Assembly (NCBI GenBank): GCA_913043075.1
Contig: CAJWLI010000047.1
Coordinates: 1-9,470 of the forward strand
DNA: 9,470 nucleotides
Direction of reading: 5' to 3'
Origin: an uncultured Gammaproteobacteria bacterium
GTDB lineage: Bacteria > Pseudomonadota > Gammaproteobacteria > Pseudomonadales > Azotimanducaceae
Notes under the pieces: model-generated
Told to the model about the DNA's origin: nothing
Database searches by the model: none
The model's input: only the letters and a program-made list of their open reading frames with translations
In this document: positions 8,120 to 9,470 of the stretch, one piece after another
Layout of the letters: each line of letters starts with the position of its first letter
Numbering within the stretch: the stretch's first letter is position 1
Made by a program: the position numbers and the translations under genes

Positions 8120-8156
8120 GCGTGACTTTGAATCGAAAAAAGCTGAACGTTCAAAG
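8114..8156. repeat. Two overlapping inverted repeats in the dehydrogenase leader
   Basis: CAAAGT (8114-8119) pairs with ACTTTG (8125-8130) across five bases. CTTTGAA (8126-8132) pairs with TTCAAAG (8150-8156) across 17 bases. The middle segment is shared, so only one of the two hairpins can form at a time. The palindrome GAACGTTC (8145-8152) overlaps the last arm. All of this lies upstream of the ribosome site at 8177-8185. It could be an RNA switch or a protein-binding site. Confidence 0.45.
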
Positions 8157-8176
8157 AACTAAAAACAAGATATTTC

Positions 8177-8185
8177 GGGGGAGGG
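8177..8185 (+). promoter_or_regulatory. Ribosome binding site that sets the dehydrogenase start
   Basis: GGGGGAGGG contains GGAGG (8180-8184), six bases before ATG 8191. This favours that start over an in-frame ATG at 8032, which lies inside the crotonase gene and would add 53 residues unlike the family. Confidence 0.7.
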
Positions 8186-8190
8186 AAACC

Positions 8191-9327
8191 ATGGAAGAGT
8201 TCTCAAGGGAGATTAGATCTACTGTCACGGAAGAGGGCACCATAGAGATATCGATCGTCCAGTGTGACAAGCCGAAGCCTTCGGAGGATGAGGTTCTAAT
8301 AAAAGTCGAGGCATCTCCGATCAATCCGTCAGATTTAGGCTTGCTTATAAGTTTTGCAGCCAATCTTGATTCCCTGAGTGTTTCAGGATCTGGCGATGAC
8401 ACTGTTGCAAAAATGAAAATCCATGAGGGCCTCATGAAACAGATGAAACCTAGGGTAGGGAAATCGATGAAAGTGGGCAATGAGGGCGGTGGAATTGTAG
8501 AAGATGCTGGCGCTGAATTTAAGCATCTAATAGGAAAGACGGTGGGCCTTGCCGGTGGAGCAATGTATTCCCAATATCGGAGCGTCAGGGGGACCAGTTG
8601 CTTAGTCATGAATGATGGAACAACAACTACGCAATCTGCATCCTCATTTGTGAACCCGCTTACAGCCTTGGGATTCATAGAGACGATGAAGTTGGAAAAT
8701 CATTCCGCACTTATCAATACCGCCGCTGCTTCGGCACTAGGTCAAATGTTGGTAAAGATTTGCCGAGCTGATTCTATTCCGCTCGTTAATATTGTCAGGA
8801 AATCTGAGCATGTGGACCTCCTCAAGACTCTTGGTGCGAAACACATATGCAACTCCAATGATTCAGAATTTATGAACAAACTTGTTGATGCGCTTCTTGA
8901 AACCGGCGCGACGCTTGGGTTTGATGCGACGGGCGGAGGAAATGAAGGTAGGCTTGCCGGACAGATGCTTTCTGCGATGGAAATAGCAGCAAACAAAACC
9001 ACAACGGAGTACAGTCGCTACGGTTCAGATACTTATAAACAAGTATATATATATGGTGGGCTAGATCAGTCTCCGACCGTTTTGAGTCGTTCTTTTGGGA
9101 TGCAGTGGGGGCTTGGAGGGTGGCTGTTGACGCCCTGGATAGGAAAATTTGGTATGGAGACTTTCCAGAAGATGCGTCAACGGGTGGCAGACGAGATAAA
9201 AACAACTTTTGCGACTAGCTACACGCGAGAAATCTCTTTTGAGGAGATGTTGCAGCCCGAAACTATAAAAAAATACGCCAAGCAGGCAACGGGAGAGAAA
9301 TATCTGGTTAATCCTCATAAGGATTGA
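8191..9327 (+). CDS. Zinc-free medium-chain dehydrogenase/reductase (quinone oxidoreductase/enoyl reductase type)
   Basis: The 378-residue protein is a medium-chain dehydrogenase/reductase, most likely an NAD(P)H-dependent reductase of enoyl thioesters, quinones or similar activated double bonds. The N-terminal GroES-like domain shows INPSDLG (44-50), where alcohol dehydrogenases have a zinc-binding Cys, and GNEGGGIVEDAG (96-107). No four-cysteine structural zinc cluster is present. A Rossmann domain follows, with INTAAASALGQMLVKI (175-190) and the cofactor-contacting strand NIVRKSEHVDLLKTLGAKHI (200-219). The conserved C-terminus has RQRVADEIKTTFA (329-341) and TGEKYLVNP (367-375). About 20 extra residues lie between NPSD and the glycine-rich motif, compared with ordinary quinone oxidoreductases. 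I believe this marks a widespread proteobacterial subfamily often annotated only as zinc-binding dehydrogenase or NADH oxidase. The gene follows the crotonase gene by 91 bases, suggesting shared expression and perhaps a shared pathway. The substrate and the cofactor preference are not determined. Confidence 0.9.
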   Translation: MEEFSREIRSTVTEEGTIEISIVQCDKPKPSEDEVLIKVEASPINPSDLGLLISFAANLDSLSVSGSGDDTVAKMKIHEGLMKQMKPRVGKSMKVGNEGGGIVEDAGAEFKHLIGKTVGLAGGAMYSQYRSVRGTSCLVMNDGTTTTQSASSFVNPLTALGFIETMKLENHSALINTAAASALGQMLVKICRADSIPLVNIVRKSEHVDLLKTLGAKHICNSNDSEFMNKLVDALLETGATLGFDATGGGNEGRLAGQMLSAMEIAANKTTTEYSRYGSDTYKQVYIYGGLDQSPTVLSRSFGMQWGLGGWLLTPWIGKFGMETFQKMRQRVADEIKTTFATSYTREISFEEMLQPETIKKYAKQATGEKYLVNPHKD

Positions 9328-9357
9328 AGTGAGTTAGGCGCACAAAATTTATCTCGC

Positions 9358-9388
9358 GTAGAATTTCATCTCTACCTTATTACTTTTT
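9358..9388 (+). terminator. Weak candidate terminator after the dehydrogenase gene
   Basis: GTAGA (9358-9362) and TCTAC (9371-9375) form a five-base stem with an eight-base loop. A five-T run follows at 9384-9388, eight bases after the stem. The short stem and the gap before the T-run make this weak. It is listed because the place is right and nothing better is visible. Confidence 0.2.
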
Positions 9389-9432
9389 AAATTCATTGTC
9401 GTAATGCAACGATATTGATTGCCGTCGCTCAC

Positions 9433-9445
9433 GTCATCCAATGAC
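9433..9445. repeat. Short inverted repeat near the right edge
   Basis: GTCAT (9433-9437) and ATGAC (9441-9445) flank CCA in an otherwise featureless AT-rich stretch after the dehydrogenase gene. It could be an operator half-site pair for a gene beyond the window, or chance. No ORF or clear promoter was seen between 9328 and 9470. Confidence 0.2.
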
Positions 9446-9470
9446 ATAAAAGAGTAAACATATCTATTTC

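Noticed and set aside
8032..8190. N-terminal extension of the dehydrogenase by 53 residues from an in-frame ATG
   Set aside because: The extension begins inside the crotonase gene and does not resemble the family, and a strong ribosome site lies six bases before ATG 8191.
8151..9318. Minus-strand open frames opposite the dehydrogenase gene
   Set aside because: They overlap a gene with clear family motifs in the other strand and have no motifs or start signals of their own.
1..9470. Exact E. coli Chi octamer (GCTGGTGG or its complement)
   Set aside because: I saw only near matches, for example around 336, 4435 and 8552. The chance expectation in a window this size is under one, so absence says nothing about the Chi used here.
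1..9470. A new defence system or mobile element around recBC
   Set aside because: All genes belong to common families, there are no integrase, transposase, toxin or array features, and recC-recB is the housekeeping arrangement.

Overview
The window looks like ordinary chromosomal DNA of a gammaproteobacterium, with moderate to low G+C judged by eye. RecC-type RecBCD subunits are concentrated in Gammaproteobacteria, and both RecC and RecB here resemble the Escherichia coli proteins along their whole readable length. No mobile element, tRNA, rRNA, CRISPR array or phage gene was seen. A marine or other free-living species is only a guess from base composition and gene content.

Left two thirds (minus strand, 6120 down to 1): recC is followed directly by recB, overlapping it by 8 bases. 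RecB is open from its ATG at 2921 to the window edge. It has all the main superfamily 1 helicase motifs, but the window ends inside its C-terminal nuclease domain. Any recD would lie beyond position 1. With RecD, these subunits would form the helicase-nuclease that processes double-strand DNA ends and loads RecA.

Right third (plus strand, 6273 to 9327): three genes diverge from recC. They encode a ten-segment EamA/DMT-family inner-membrane transporter with a TTG start, a crotonase-fold enoyl-CoA hydratase/isomerase-like protein, and a zinc-free medium-chain dehydrogenase/reductase of the quinone oxidoreductase/enoyl reductase type. The last two are probably co-transcribed. They could act on the same acyl-CoA or unsaturated carbonyl compounds, but their substrates cannot be read from the sequence.

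Intergenic DNA is short everywhere, never more than about 145 bases. The 143-base divergent region before the transporter holds a good sigma-70-like promoter for it but no convincing one for recC. The transporter-crotonase gap holds an AT-rich inverted repeat.

The junction between the crotonase and dehydrogenase genes carries a chain of four complementary segments that can form mutually exclusive hairpins. That layout, and substitutions at RecC positions known to read Chi in E. coli, are the two points most worth a second look. I found no clearly new defence system or other novel multi-gene system.
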